Shown here piece after piece: positions 17,584 through 26,041 of a DNA stretch of 64,000 nucleotides (within the stretch, counting starts at the first letter, position 1; each line of letters starts with the position of its first letter). Made by a program: the position numbers and the translations under genes. The notes under the pieces are model-generated. The model ran no database searches. It was not told the origin of the DNA and worked only from the letters and a program-made list of their open reading frames with translations. This DNA is from AP-15 sp963747735 (GTDB lineage Bacteria; Pseudomonadota; Alphaproteobacteria; ATCC43930; CGMCC-115725): positions 248,001-312,000 of the forward strand of contig CAVVGE010000006.1 of assembly GCA_963747735.1 (NCBI GenBank), read 5' to 3'.

Positions 17584-18708
17584 ATGACGATCGGGTTTGA
17601 GGTGTTGGCGCGGGACGGCAGGGCGCGGCGCGGGCGGCTGGCGACGGCGCACGGGTCGATCGAGACGCCGGTGTTTATGCCGGTCGGGACCGCGGCAACG
17701 GTCAAGGCGATGACATCCGACGGGGTGGCTGCGACCGGGGCGCGCATCCTGCTCGGCAACACCTATCACCTGATGCTGCGGCCGGGTGCAGAGCGCGTCG
17801 CCGAGCTCGGCGGCCTCCATCGCTTTATGAGCTGGCCGCACGCGATCCTGACCGATTCGGGCGGGTTTCAGGTCATGTCGCTGGCAAAGCTGCGCGAGAT
17901 TTCCGAGGAGGGCGTCGCGTTCCGCTCGCATCTCGACGGCAGCGCCCATCTCCTGACGCCGGAGCGCTCGGTCGCGGTCCAGCATTTGCTCGGCGCCGAT
18001 GTCACGATGGTCTTGGACGAATGCACGCCGTTCCCGTCACCTTATGCGGCAGTCGAAGCCTCGATGGAATTGACGTCGCGCTGGGCGGAACGCTCGCGCG
18101 CCGCCTTTGTCGAGCGGCCCGGCCACGGCTTGTTCGGCATCGTTCAGGGCGGCGTTCATCCCGATCTGCGCCGGCGTGCGGCGGTGCGCCTCGTCGATGT
18201 CGGCTTCGACGGCTATGCGGTCGGCGGGCTGGCGATCGGCGAGGGGCAGGCGACGACCTTTGCCGTGCTCGATACGACGGCGCCGGCCTTGCCCGACGAC
18301 CGGCCGCGCTATCTGATGGGGGTCGGCAAGCCCGCCGATCTCGTCGGCGCGGTGCTGCGCGGCATCGACATGTTCGATTGCGTTCTGCCGACCCGCTCGG
18401 GGCGGACCGCACAGGCTTTCACCCGGCACGGCACGCTGAACCTGCGCAATGCGCGCCACGCCGCAGACCCCACGCCGCTCGACCCCGAATGCGGCTGTCC
18501 GGCGTGCTCCGGCTACAGCCGCGCCTACCTGCATCATCTCTGCCGCTGCGGCGAGATCCTCGCGGCCATGCTGCTGACCGCGCACAATCTGCGCTACTAT
18601 GCCGATCTGATGATGGCGATGCGCAAAGCGATCGAGGCGGGTGGGCTGGCAGATTTTGCCGCCCAATTCGCCGAGGCCCAGGCCGGATCGAAGGAAGCGG
18701 CGCAGTGA
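17584..18708 (+). CDS. tgt: tRNA-guanine(34) transglycosylase
   Basis: 374 residues. Tgt exchanges guanine 34 for preQ1 in tRNAs for Asn, Asp, His and Tyr. The general acid/base Asp is in LTDSGGFQVMSL, the nucleophilic Asp in IDMFDCVLPTRSGR, and the Zn site in CGCPACSGYSRAYLHHL. GGLAIGEG and the GIVQGG motif are also present. The stop overlaps the queF GTG start (GTGA), indicating coupled translation. Confidence 0.96.
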   Translation: MTIGFEVLARDGRARRGRLATAHGSIETPVFMPVGTAATVKAMTSDGVAATGARILLGNTYHLMLRPGAERVAELGGLHRFMSWPHAILTDSGGFQVMSLAKLREISEEGVAFRSHLDGSAHLLTPERSVAVQHLLGADVTMVLDECTPFPSPYAAVEASMELTSRWAERSRAAFVERPGHGLFGIVQGGVHPDLRRRAAVRLVDVGFDGYAVGGLAIGEGQATTFAVLDTTAPALPDDRPRYLMGVGKPADLVGAVLRGIDMFDCVLPTRSGRTAQAFTRHGTLNLRNARHAADPTPLDPECGCPACSGYSRAYLHHLCRCGEILAAMLLTAHNLRYYADLMMAMRKAIEAGGLADFAAQFAEAQAGSKEAAQ

Positions 18709-19163
18709 CGGCGGAAACCGCCCCGACCCAGCTCGGCCGGCGAACGGCACTGCCGAAATCGCCTGGCAAAGCGCTCATCGAAACCGTGCCGAACCCGCAT
18801 CCGGGGCTCCTTTACCTGGTGCGCTTCACCTGCCCCGAATTCACCTCGCTCTGCCCGGTCACCGGCCAGCCCGATTTCGCCCATCTCGTCATCGATTACG
18901 CGCCCGAGGCGGCGATCCTCGAAAGCAAGTCCTTAAAGCTTTATCTCGGCGCCTTTCGCAACCACGCGGCGTTTCACGAGGATTGCACGCTCGGCATCGC
19001 CCGCCGGCTGGTCGAGACGCTGGCGCCGCGCTGGCTCAGGATCGGCGGCTACTGGTACCCGCGCGGCGGCATCCCGATCGACGTGTTCTATCAGACGGGC
19101 CCGCCGCCCGCCGGCTTGTGGCTCCCCGACCCCGGCGTCCCCTCCTATCGCGGCCGCGGGTGA
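18705..19163 (+). CDS. queF: NADPH-dependent 7-cyano-7-deazaguanine reductase
   Basis: 152 residues, the short unimodular QueF type that reduces preQ0 to preQ1. The catalytic Cys is in FTSLCPVTGQPDFAHLVIDY, the substrate-binding region is ESKSLKLYLGAFRNH, and FHEDC follows. GTG 18705 overlaps the tgt stop by four bases; no ATG fits. Together with queA and tgt it supplies three consecutive queuosine steps. Confidence 0.94.
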   Translation: MTAETAPTQLGRRTALPKSPGKALIETVPNPHPGLLYLVRFTCPEFTSLCPVTGQPDFAHLVIDYAPEAAILESKSLKLYLGAFRNHAAFHEDCTLGIARRLVETLAPRWLRIGGYWYPRGGIPIDVFYQTGPPPAGLWLPDPGVPSYRGRG

Positions 19164-19227
19164 ATCTCCCTGTTCAGAGGCTCGATGACATCGGCAATCT
19201 ACCCTCGCGCGCAGCGTTCCCCACTTT

Positions 19228-19302
19228 CCCGGCGAAAGCCGGGATCCATCGCTCCATCCCTTGTTCGCTCGCCCCGTCCATCGTGGATCCGAAGAACAAG
19301 GG
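19228..19302. repeat. REP-like compound hairpin element after queF
   Basis: CCCGGC-GAAA-GCCGGG (19228-19243) is a perfect hairpin. It is followed by a 9-bp inverted repeat CCCTTGTTC (19258-19266) and GAACAAGGG (19294-19302) enclosing GATCC-containing sequence. The CCGGCGAAAGCCGGGATCC motif is the style of extragenic palindromes common in GC-rich alphaproteobacteria. It may also terminate the que operon; the rest of 19164-19453 holds nothing else. Confidence 0.6.
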
Positions 19303-19453
19303 GGGCTCGCAAGGTCTTACCGCCAGAATACGCTAAGCCGGACAAATCAAGAAAAATCCCGCCCCTCCCTTGCCTCTCATAGCAGCGACCGCCGACCGGC
19401 AGACATAACTTCAGAATGTCGATTTCGAGGGCCGGACGAAGATGTTCGTCTCG

Positions 19454-20360
19454 CTATTCCAGATACGGCGTCAGCACATCTTCGATCCATTTCATGAATG
19501 CGCGGACTCGGCGCGACAGATTGCTCCGATGTGCTACGACGAGGGACACGGCGAGCGCCCGGCGACGAAAATCGGGTATGATCTCCACAAGCGCTCCACT
19601 CTCCAAGTATCGGCCAATCCCCAAGAGTGGCGCCTGAATCAGGCCAAGGCCGGCGAGGGCAGCGGCTTCGTAGGTCTGCGCGCTGTTGACGTGTAGCGCA
19701 CCTGGCAACTGAAGCGTCGCGTAGCTGTCGCCGTCCGGATATTCCCATCCAATAGGGTCTTGCGCCCAGCATCGTCGAAAAATGAATTGTCCGATGTTCC
19801 TGACGCTGGAGATCTTCTAGCGATCGAGGGACGCCATAGCGCGCCAGATAGGCGGGACTGGCAGCGTTGACCATGCGCAACAGGCCCAGCGGGCGGGCAA
19901 TCAGCGTCTCGTCCCCGATGGGTCCAAGCCGCAACACACAGTCGAACCCCTCTTGAACCAGATCAACTTGCCGATCCGTGCTCGACACCTCCAGCTCCAA
20001 TTCGGGGTAAGTCGCCATGAAATCCGGCAGGGCCGGCACGATCGTTGTGCGCGCCACCTCGGTCGGAAGATCGACCCGTAAACGCCCGCGAAGCGCCACG
20101 CGATCGCCTGCGAACATCGAGTGCAGGTCATCGACTTCAGCAAGCAGATCGCGGGCACGGGCATGAAATGCGCGTCCGTCCTCGGTCAACTGCACGCTGC
20201 GCGTCGTCCGATGCAGGAGCCTGACACCGACATCTTCTTCCAGCTTCCGGACCGCCGTTGAGGCCCTCCCCTTTTGGATGCCCAGGCTATCGGCCGCGCG
20301 GGTGAAGCTCCCCATTTCCGCGACCGTCAGGAAAATGAGGATGGGTTCGAGATTCTGCAT
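19454..20360 (-). CDS. LysR-family transcriptional regulator, frameshifted in effector domain
   Basis: ATG 20360 opens MQNLEPILIFLTVAEMGSFT with the HTH segment SLGIQKGRASTAVRKLEEDV, then the effector-binding domain. The frame degrades after the HRTIHF segment. Two single-base deletions (in the A/T run at about 19778-19782 and at about 19743-19750) would restore DDAGRKTLLDWEYPDGDSYA, then LQLPGALHVNSAQTYEAAAL and a C-terminus ending LTPYLE at 19454. The span is 907 bases, consistent with two missing bases. It is divergent from DoxX and NmrA-type genes, the classical LysR arrangement, so it probably controls them. Confidence 0.8.
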
Positions 20361-20376
20361 TTTCGTGCCTCGGTAT

Positions 20377-20396
20377 TGTTCACGACAGAGAGAACA
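20377..20396. promoter_or_regulatory. Candidate LysR operator (T-N11-A type) between the divergent genes
   Basis: TGTTC (20377-20381) and GAACA (20392-20396) are perfect inverted arms around a 10-base spacer. A further half-site GTGTTCAC follows at 20399-20406. The position, just upstream of the LysR start (20360), fits an autoregulatory site shared with the divergent operon at 20484. Confidence 0.45.
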
Positions 20397-20483
20397 GTGT
20401 GTTCACTTTGTCGGTGTTTATCATATCCAGGAGACACAATAAGGTAAGCCTCGAAATCAGGTGACCCCATCGGAGAACGACAA

Positions 20484-20906
20484 ATGTCCCAAACTATGAA
20501 CCTGCATCACGTGCCTGAAACCATGACCTTGGATAGCGCCCTGTGGGCCGGCCGGATAATGAGCGCGTTTGTCGTTATCGCTCTGGTGGCAGACGGCACT
20601 ATCCAGCTTTTCGCGCCGGCACAGATCGCGAGCATGTTGCAGGAAACCGGGTTCGCGATGAACCTGACCCGTATCGTGGGTCCGATCATACTCGCCTGCG
20701 CCATCCTTTACGCCATCCCGGCCACCGCCGTCCTCGGTGCGATCCTGGTGACTGGCTTTTTGGGAGGTGCCATCTGCGCCCATGTCCGCATCGGTGAACT
20801 GGGGTCGCCGCCGGAAATCATTTCGCTGCTTCTGGGCGCGATGACATGGGGCGGCCTCTACGCGCGCGATCCTCGTATCCGGGCCATTCTGCCGCTCATC
20901 CGTTGA
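20484..20906 (+). CDS. DoxX-like small membrane protein
   Basis: 140 residues with four hydrophobic segments (about 23-42, 63-85, 88-108 and 112-128), opening LDSALWAGRIMSAFVVIALV. This is the DoxX-like family often found beside NmrA/SDR reductases under LysR or MarR control. ATG 20484 follows GGAGAACG. The stop lies 45 bases before the NmrA-type gene and both are probably one transcript. The role is uncertain; relatives are linked to oxidative or electrophile stress. Confidence 0.7.
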   Translation: MSQTMNLHHVPETMTLDSALWAGRIMSAFVVIALVADGTIQLFAPAQIASMLQETGFAMNLTRIVGPIILACAILYAIPATAVLGAILVTGFLGGAICAHVRIGELGSPPEIISLLLGAMTWGGLYARDPRIRAILPLIR

Positions 20907-20950
20907 ACCAACGGGGCAGTGCTCTGTCCCTATAGATCAGGAGAAAACAC

Positions 20951-21823
20951 ATGTTATTAGTAATGGGAATCACGGGAAAAGTTGGCGGCGCAACGGCAGA
21001 ACATCTGTTGGCGCGCGGCAAGGAGGTACGCGCGTTGGTCCGCAGTCGCGAGAAGGCGTCGAGCTGGGCGAACCAGGGCGTGGAACTGGTAGACGGCGAT
21101 TGGAATGATTCGGCAGCCATCGTGCAAGCGCTCAAAGGCGTCGAAGGCGCTTTTGTCATGTTGCCTTCTGTCTGGGCGCCCTCGCCCGATTACAAAGAAG
21201 CAAAGGGCGTAATTGCAAACTATGTCGAGGCGCTCACCAAGGCAGCGCCGCCGCGCGTGGTTGCGCTTTCGTCGATGGGTGCGAACAGAACCAGCGGGCT
21301 CGGCATGATCACGGCCTTGTCGCTTCTGGAGCAAGGTTTTCGCGATCTGACATCGCCAATCGCATTTGTGCGCGCAGGTGGGTTTTTCGAAAATTTTCTT
21401 TACGGCTTGCAGGTCGCCCAGGGCGGAGCGCTACCGGTCTACTACAATCCGACAAACCGGAAATCGACCATGGTCGCGACGAACGACATCGGCGCGGAGG
21501 TCGCAACCCTTTTGAGCGGGCCAGCCTGGTCGGGGCAGCGCGTCGTCGAGCTTGGTTCGATGGTCAGCGCGGATGAAGTCGCCGAGCAATTGGGTGAAGT
21601 CCTGAATCTCGACGTGAAAGCCTTTGCAGTCCCGCGTGCAGGGTGGGCGGAAGCGTTCGAGCAGTTCGGCATCCCGAAGGGCCACACCGGACCTGCCGAA
21701 GAAATGTTTGAGGCCGTGAACGCGGGATGGATGGACCTCGGAGCCGAGGATACGGAGCACGTAGCGGGTACGACGTCCGCACGCGATGTATTCGAGGCTG
21801 CACAGAACGCCGCCAAGGCGTAA
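20951..21823 (+). CDS. NmrA-family NAD(P)-binding oxidoreductase (QorB/YtfG-like)
   Basis: 290 residues. The Rossmann start LLVMGITGKVGGATAEHLLA has the GxxGxxG motif of atypical short-chain dehydrogenases. VRALVRSREKAS and GDWNDSAAIVQALKGVEGAF are the usual NADP-site and loop segments, and RAGGFFENFLYG is a typical NmrA/HSCARG feature. It lacks a clear YxxxK pair, so it may be either a quinone-type reductase or a redox-sensing binder. The ribosome-binding site AGGAGAAA is strong. Part of the LysR-DoxX-NmrA module. Confidence 0.75.
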   Translation: MLLVMGITGKVGGATAEHLLARGKEVRALVRSREKASSWANQGVELVDGDWNDSAAIVQALKGVEGAFVMLPSVWAPSPDYKEAKGVIANYVEALTKAAPPRVVALSSMGANRTSGLGMITALSLLEQGFRDLTSPIAFVRAGGFFENFLYGLQVAQGGALPVYYNPTNRKSTMVATNDIGAEVATLLSGPAWSGQRVVELGSMVSADEVAEQLGEVLNLDVKAFAVPRAGWAEAFEQFGIPKGHTGPAEEMFEAVNAGWMDLGAEDTEHVAGTTSARDVFEAAQNAAKA

Positions 21824-21963
21824 GTCCGGGACGGATCAGGCATGAGACGGAGACTGCCCGCTTCTGCCTCGGACGCGTCGCGGGAAGCGCTCAACAGTTC
21901 AAAGCAACGACCTTGCAGTCCCCCCAACAAGTGGGAAAACTGGAGCCTGTGAGCAGGATGGGG

Positions 21964-21979
21964 CCCGGCCTTCGCCGGG
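21964..21979. repeat. REP-like hairpin upstream of queG
   Basis: CCCGGC-CTTC-GCCGGG, the same arms as the element at 19228 with the complementary loop. The two related palindromes bracket the LysR-DoxX-NmrA module. The rest of 21824-22070 holds nothing recognisable. Confidence 0.5.
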
Positions 21980-22070
21980 AAAGCCGGTATAGCCCTGATA
22001 ACGAATGCAGCTGGCTGGATGCGGATTGGACGATAATCGCTTGCGTGCGAATGACCTCGAAGGGAGGGCG

Positions 22071-23192
22071 GTGGACCCGGTTCGCGAGGCGATCCGCGAT
22101 CGGGCGCTGGCCGAGGGGTTCGATGCGGTCGGTTTTGCCGCGGCCCGGCTCGGTGCGGAGGCGCGCGCCGGGCTCGCCGAGTTTATTGCCCGCGGCTATC
22201 ACGGCGATATGGGCTGGATGGCGCAGACCCAGGATCGGCGCGGCGATCCGCGCGCCTTGTGGAACGAGGCGCGCAGCGTCGTTGTGCTCGGCGTCAATTA
22301 CGGCCCCGAGGACGAACCGCCGGCTCCGGCGGATCACGGCGTCGTCTCGGTCTATGCCCGCGGCCGCGATTATCACGACGTGCTGAAGCGCCGGCTGAAG
22401 ACGCTGGCGCGGTGGATCGACCGGCAATGGCCGGGCGCGCTCAAGCTTTTTGTCGACACCGCGCCGGTCATGGAAAAGCCGCTGGCGCAAGAGGCCGGGC
22501 TCGGCTGGCAAGGGAAGCACACCAACCTCGTGTCGCGCGATTTCGGCTCGTGGCTGTTTCTCGGCGAAATCTATCTGAGCCTCGAGCTCGAACCCGACGC
22601 TGCCGAAAGCGACCATTGCGGCTCGTGCCGGCGCTGCCTCGACGCCTGCCCGACGGCGGCGTTTCCGGCTGCGCACCAGCTCGATGCGCGGCGCTGCATC
22701 TCGTATCTGACGATCGAGCACAAGGGCATGATCCCGGCGGAATTGCGCCCGCTGATCGGCAACCGCGTTTATGGTTGCGACGATTGCCTCGCGGTCTGCC
22801 CGTGGAACAAGTTTGCGCAAGCCGCGCATGAGCCCGAGCTGCTGCCGCGCGCCGAATTGACGGCACCCCGCCTCGCCGATCTCGCCGGTCTCGACGACGC
22901 CGGGTTTCGCAAGCTCTTCGCCGGTTCGCCCATAAAGCGCACCGGGCGCGACCGGTTTTTGCGCAATGTGCTGATCGCGATCGGCAACGGCGACCCCGGC
23001 GACCCGGTCCTCGTCGCTGCGGCCAGGCGCTGCCTCGATGACCCGGCGCCGCTCGTTCGCGCTGCTGCGGTCTGGGCGGCGATGCGGCTGGCGCCGTTGA
23101 GCAAAGCCGAGCGGGCGCGGCACCTCGCCGCCGAGGTGGAGCCGATCGTCCGCGAGGAGTGGGCGCGATGCTCCGATCTCAGCCCGGCTTGA
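22071..23192 (+). CDS. queG: Epoxyqueuosine reductase
   Basis: 373 residues. QueG performs the last queuosine step, reducing epoxyqueuosine in tRNA with cobalamin and two 4Fe-4S clusters. The cluster ligands are in CGSCRRCLDACPTAAF and YGCDDCLAVCPWNKFA; PVMEKPLAQEAGLGWQGKHT is the conserved central motif, and a HEAT-like tail follows. GTG 22071 has a near-perfect AAGGGAGG upstream and gives the normal family length. The 3' end overlaps convergent minE by 14 bases. It is separated from queA-tgt-queF only by the LysR module. Confidence 0.95.
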   Translation: MDPVREAIRDRALAEGFDAVGFAAARLGAEARAGLAEFIARGYHGDMGWMAQTQDRRGDPRALWNEARSVVVLGVNYGPEDEPPAPADHGVVSVYARGRDYHDVLKRRLKTLARWIDRQWPGALKLFVDTAPVMEKPLAQEAGLGWQGKHTNLVSRDFGSWLFLGEIYLSLELEPDAAESDHCGSCRRCLDACPTAAFPAAHQLDARRCISYLTIEHKGMIPAELRPLIGNRVYGCDDCLAVCPWNKFAQAAHEPELLPRAELTAPRLADLAGLDDAGFRKLFAGSPIKRTGRDRFLRNVLIAIGNGDPGDPVLVAAARRCLDDPAPLVRAAAVWAAMRLAPLSKAERARHLAAEVEPIVREEWARCSDLSPA

Positions 23193-23529
23193 CCCAGGGC
23201 GCCCGCGACCCGGCATCGTAGCCGGAGGCGGCGGAGGGCTTGGCCGGGCCGGCCGCACCATTCTTGGTCGGGCGCAGCGTGGCGCGGTCGATCTCGACAT
23301 TGATTTCGAGGAGCGAGGTGTCGCCCTCGCGGCCGAGATTGACGCGCAGCATGTCGCCGCGGATCTCGACATAGCGGCCGACGACGTCGAGCAATTCCTT
23401 TTGCATGATCGGCAGAAAATCGGGCGCGTCGCGGCTCGCTCGCTCATGCGCGAGCACGATCTTCAGCCGGTCCTTGGCGACCGCGGCGCTGTTGCGCCGC
23501 TCGGGGAAGAGGATGTTGATCAGGCGCAT
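23179..23529 (-). CDS. minE: Cell division topological specificity factor MinE
   Basis: 116 residues. The N-terminal membrane and MinD-binding helix region (LINILFPERRNSAAVAKDRL, ERA motif) is followed by the dimerisation domain (DFLPIMQKELLDVVGRYVEI). It has an extra, Ala/Pro/Gly-rich C-terminal extension of about 25 residues beyond the usual end. MinE displaces MinD from the membrane and drives pole-to-pole oscillation. The ATG overlaps the minD stop (TGATG). Its own stop lies inside the 3' end of queG on the other strand. Confidence 0.95.
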   Translation of the reverse strand: MRLINILFPERRNSAAVAKDRLKIVLAHERASRDAPDFLPIMQKELLDVVGRYVEIRGDMLRVNLGREGDTSLLEINVEIDRATLRPTKNGAAGPAKPSAASGYDAGSRAPWVKPG

Positions 23530-24344
23530 CAGGCACGACCGAACAGAGAGCGGAAAAAGCCGCGGCGCTCGGGCCTCAGAAAGCGCAATTCGCGATCTTC
23601 GCCGAGAAAGCGGGCGACCGCGTCGAGATAGGCGCTCCCGGCGGGGCTCTCCGGGTCGAACACGACCGGGGTCCCGGTGTTCGATGCGCGCAACACCAAT
23701 TCCGATTCCGGGATCACGCCGAGCAGCGGGATCGACAGGATCTCGTTGACATCCTCGACGGTCAGCATTTCGCCCCTGGTGACGCGTTGCGGCGAATAGC
23801 GGGTCAGCAAGAGATGGATCGCCACCGGCTCCAGATTGTGCTCGGCCCGGCGCGATTTCGAGGCGAGGATGCCGATGATGCGGTCGCTGTCGCGCACCGA
23901 GGACACTTCGGGGTTGGTGACGATGACCGCCGCATCGGCGAAATAGAGCGCGGTGATCGCCCCGTGCTCGATCCCGGCCGGGCTGTCGCAGACGATAAAG
24001 TCGAAGGTTTCCTTTAATTCGTCGAGCACGCGCTCGACTCCGTCGCGTTTGAGGGCGTCCTTGTCGCGCGTCTGCGAGGTCGGGAAAATGTAGAGGTTGT
24101 CGCTGCGCTTGTCCTTGATCAGCGCCTGGTTCAGCTTGGCGTCGCCGTTGATGACGTTGATGAAGTCGAAAACGACGCGGCGCTCGCAGCCCATGATCAG
24201 GTCGAGGTTGCGCAAGCCGACATCGAAATCGACGACCACGGTGCGGTGGCCGCGCAATGCCAGCCCGGCGGCAAAGGCGGCCGCACTGGTGGTTTTGCCG
24301 ACGCCCCCCTTGCCCGAAGTGAGGACGACTACCTTGGCTGCCAA
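23529..24344 (-). CDS. minD: Septum-site-determining ATPase MinD
   Basis: 271 residues when read from TTG 24344, which has GGGGAGG five bases upstream and gives exactly the usual MinD length; upstream ATG codons at 24386/24383 would add an atypical leader. Deviant Walker A (SGKGGVGKTT), CDSPAGIEHGAI and the C-terminal amphipathic membrane helix (GFFRSLFGRA) are all present. MinD recruits MinC to the membrane to block FtsZ rings away from midcell. It starts 47 bases after minC. Confidence 0.95.
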   Translation of the reverse strand: MAAKVVVLTSGKGGVGKTTSAAAFAAGLALRGHRTVVVDFDVGLRNLDLIMGCERRVVFDFINVINGDAKLNQALIKDKRSDNLYIFPTSQTRDKDALKRDGVERVLDELKETFDFIVCDSPAGIEHGAITALYFADAAVIVTNPEVSSVRDSDRIIGILASKSRRAEHNLEPVAIHLLLTRYSPQRVTRGEMLTVEDVNEILSIPLLGVIPESELVLRASNTGTPVVFDPESPAGSAYLDAVARFLGEDRELRFLRPERRGFFRSLFGRA

Positions 24345-24391
24345 AAGGACCTCCCCTTCCCCCGGCGGGTCCGCCGGCACCATCATGAGCG

Positions 24392-25114
24392 TCAATTGCG
24401 GGTGATCGTCAACCGGTCATCGACGAGCGCGATCTGCACCGGCGCGCCCCTCTCCCCGGGCGGCAGCTGGTCGGCGACGAGATAGCGCCCGGCAATGCTG
24501 ACGAGCTCGGCTTCGAGCCGGCCGCAAAAGATTCGCGCCTCGGTGTCGCCGCCGGCGCCGGCCAATGCCCGGCCGCGCAATACGCCGTAAACATGGATGT
24601 TGCCGTCGGCCATGATCTCGGCCCCGGCGCTGACCGCGGCGGTAACGACGAGGTCGCCGCCGCGGGCATAGATCTGGGTCCCCGAACGGACCGGCTGGGT
24701 GACGAGGCGGGCTTTGCCGGCGGTCGCGCGCGGCGGCGGAGCGGCGTTCGGCACGGGCGCGGGCGGCGCGGGCGGCACGGGCGCGGGCGGCAGCCGGCGC
24801 GGCTGCGTCGAATTCGGGGCAAAGCTGGCGAGCCCGCTCGCGGCGGCAGCCTCGATCTGCGCCGGCAGCGCATTTTGCACCCCGACCAGGGTCAGCGTGT
24901 GCTGGTGCAGAATGTCCCGCGCTTCGCTAAATTCCCCCTCGGCGGCAAACCCCGGCGTGTCGCGCAAATCGAGGATCACCGGCGCGTTCAGAAAAAACCG
25001 CGGGCTGCGGCTGATCTGCTCGGCGAGGTCACGCTCGAACGCCGGGTCGCGGAGCATGCCGGCGCGCACTACCATCAGTGTGAACACAGCACCCTGCACG
25101 AGATTGCCCGCCAT
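24392..25114 (-). CDS. minC: Septum-site-determining protein MinC
   Basis: 240 residues from ATG 25114. The N-terminal FtsZ-inhibiting domain is short (LVQGAVFTLMVVRAGML, APVILDLRD), followed by a Pro/Ala-rich linker and the right-handed beta-helix C-terminal domain (TQPVRSGTQIYARGGDLVVT, GNIHVYGVLRGRALAGA, AGRYLVADQL) that binds MinD. The ribosome-binding site is weak, and the start is the least certain part. First gene of minCDE; divergent from chvI with about 230 bases between. Confidence 0.9.
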   Translation of the reverse strand: MAGNLVQGAVFTLMVVRAGMLRDPAFERDLAEQISRSPRFFLNAPVILDLRDTPGFAAEGEFSEARDILHQHTLTLVGVQNALPAQIEAAAASGLASFAPNSTQPRRLPPAPVPPAPPAPVPNAAPPPRATAGKARLVTQPVRSGTQIYARGGDLVVTAAVSAGAEIMADGNIHVYGVLRGRALAGAGGDTEARIFCGRLEAELVSIAGRYLVADQLPPGERGAPVQIALVDDRLTITRN

Positions 25115-25342
25115 TCCGAGACCCGCCCCCGCCCGCGGCGTCGAGACCGATGACGGGTTAGCCTCAAACCTCCCGCCCCGCAACGCCTTTCGCCATCTGG
25201 ACGGGCCGCCGATTGGACGCGGTCGCGGGCCGAAAGTTCGGGGTGCGGGTTTGTGTTTGCCGGGAAATGGCCATATTTGATGGCGACAGCAGCCGCGCGC
25301 GGCCGGCGGCCGCGCGGCAAGACCAGCGGGGGGTGGAGCAAA

Positions 25343-26041
25343 GTGGCCAACACGATTGCCCTTGTCGACGACGACCGCAACATCCTGACCTCGGTGTCGA
25401 TGGCGCTCGAGGCGGAGGGCTTTGCCGTGCGCTGCTACAGCGACGGCGCCGAGGCGCTCAAGGGAATGGGCGCGCAACCGGTCGATCTCGCGGTGCTCGA
25501 CATCAAGATGCCGCGCATGGACGGCATGGCGCTCTTGGAGCAATTGCGCCGGCAAAGCAATATCCCGGTCATCTTTCTGACCTCGAAGGACGACGAGGTC
25601 GACGAGCTGCTCGGCCTGCGCATGGGGGCCGACGACTACATAAGAAAGCCGTTCTCGCAACGGCTCTTGATCGAGCGCATTCGCGCCTTGATCCGGCGCG
25701 GCGAGCTGGCCCGAGAGCGCGACGGGCTGCAAGGCGAGCCGGTTATCGTGCGCGGCCCGCTGGTCCTCGACCCGGCGCGGCATCTGTGCACCTGGGGCGG
25801 CGGCAATGTCGAATTGACCGTGACCGAGTTTCTGATCCTGAAATCGCTCGCCCATCGGCCGGGACACGTCAAGAACCGCGACCAGCTGATGGACTCGGCC
25901 TATGGCGAGCATATCTACGTCGACGACCGGACGATCGACAGCCACATCAAGCGGCTTCGCAAGAAGTTCAAGGCGGTCGATGCGGATTTCGCCCAGATCG
26001 AAACTCTTTATGGCGTCGGGTATCGATACCGCGAGCGCTGA
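25343..26041 (+). CDS. chvI: Response regulator ChvI-like (OmpR family)
   Basis: 232 residues from GTG 25343, giving the usual opening TIALVDDDRNILTSVSMALE; an ATG at 25280 would add an Arg/Gly-rich leader. The phospho-acceptor Asp is in VLDIKMPRMDG, the switch Lys in YIRKPFSQRL, and the C-terminal winged helix has VTEFLILKSLAHRPG and DDRTIDSHIKRLRKKF. In alphaproteobacteria ChvI with ChvG controls envelope stress, acid response and exopolysaccharide. The gene overlaps the kinase start by 32 bases. Confidence 0.9.
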   Translation: MANTIALVDDDRNILTSVSMALEAEGFAVRCYSDGAEALKGMGAQPVDLAVLDIKMPRMDGMALLEQLRRQSNIPVIFLTSKDDEVDELLGLRMGADDYIRKPFSQRLLIERIRALIRRGELARERDGLQGEPVIVRGPLVLDPARHLCTWGGGNVELTVTEFLILKSLAHRPGHVKNRDQLMDSAYGEHIYVDDRTIDSHIKRLRKKFKAVDADFAQIETLYGVGYRYRER

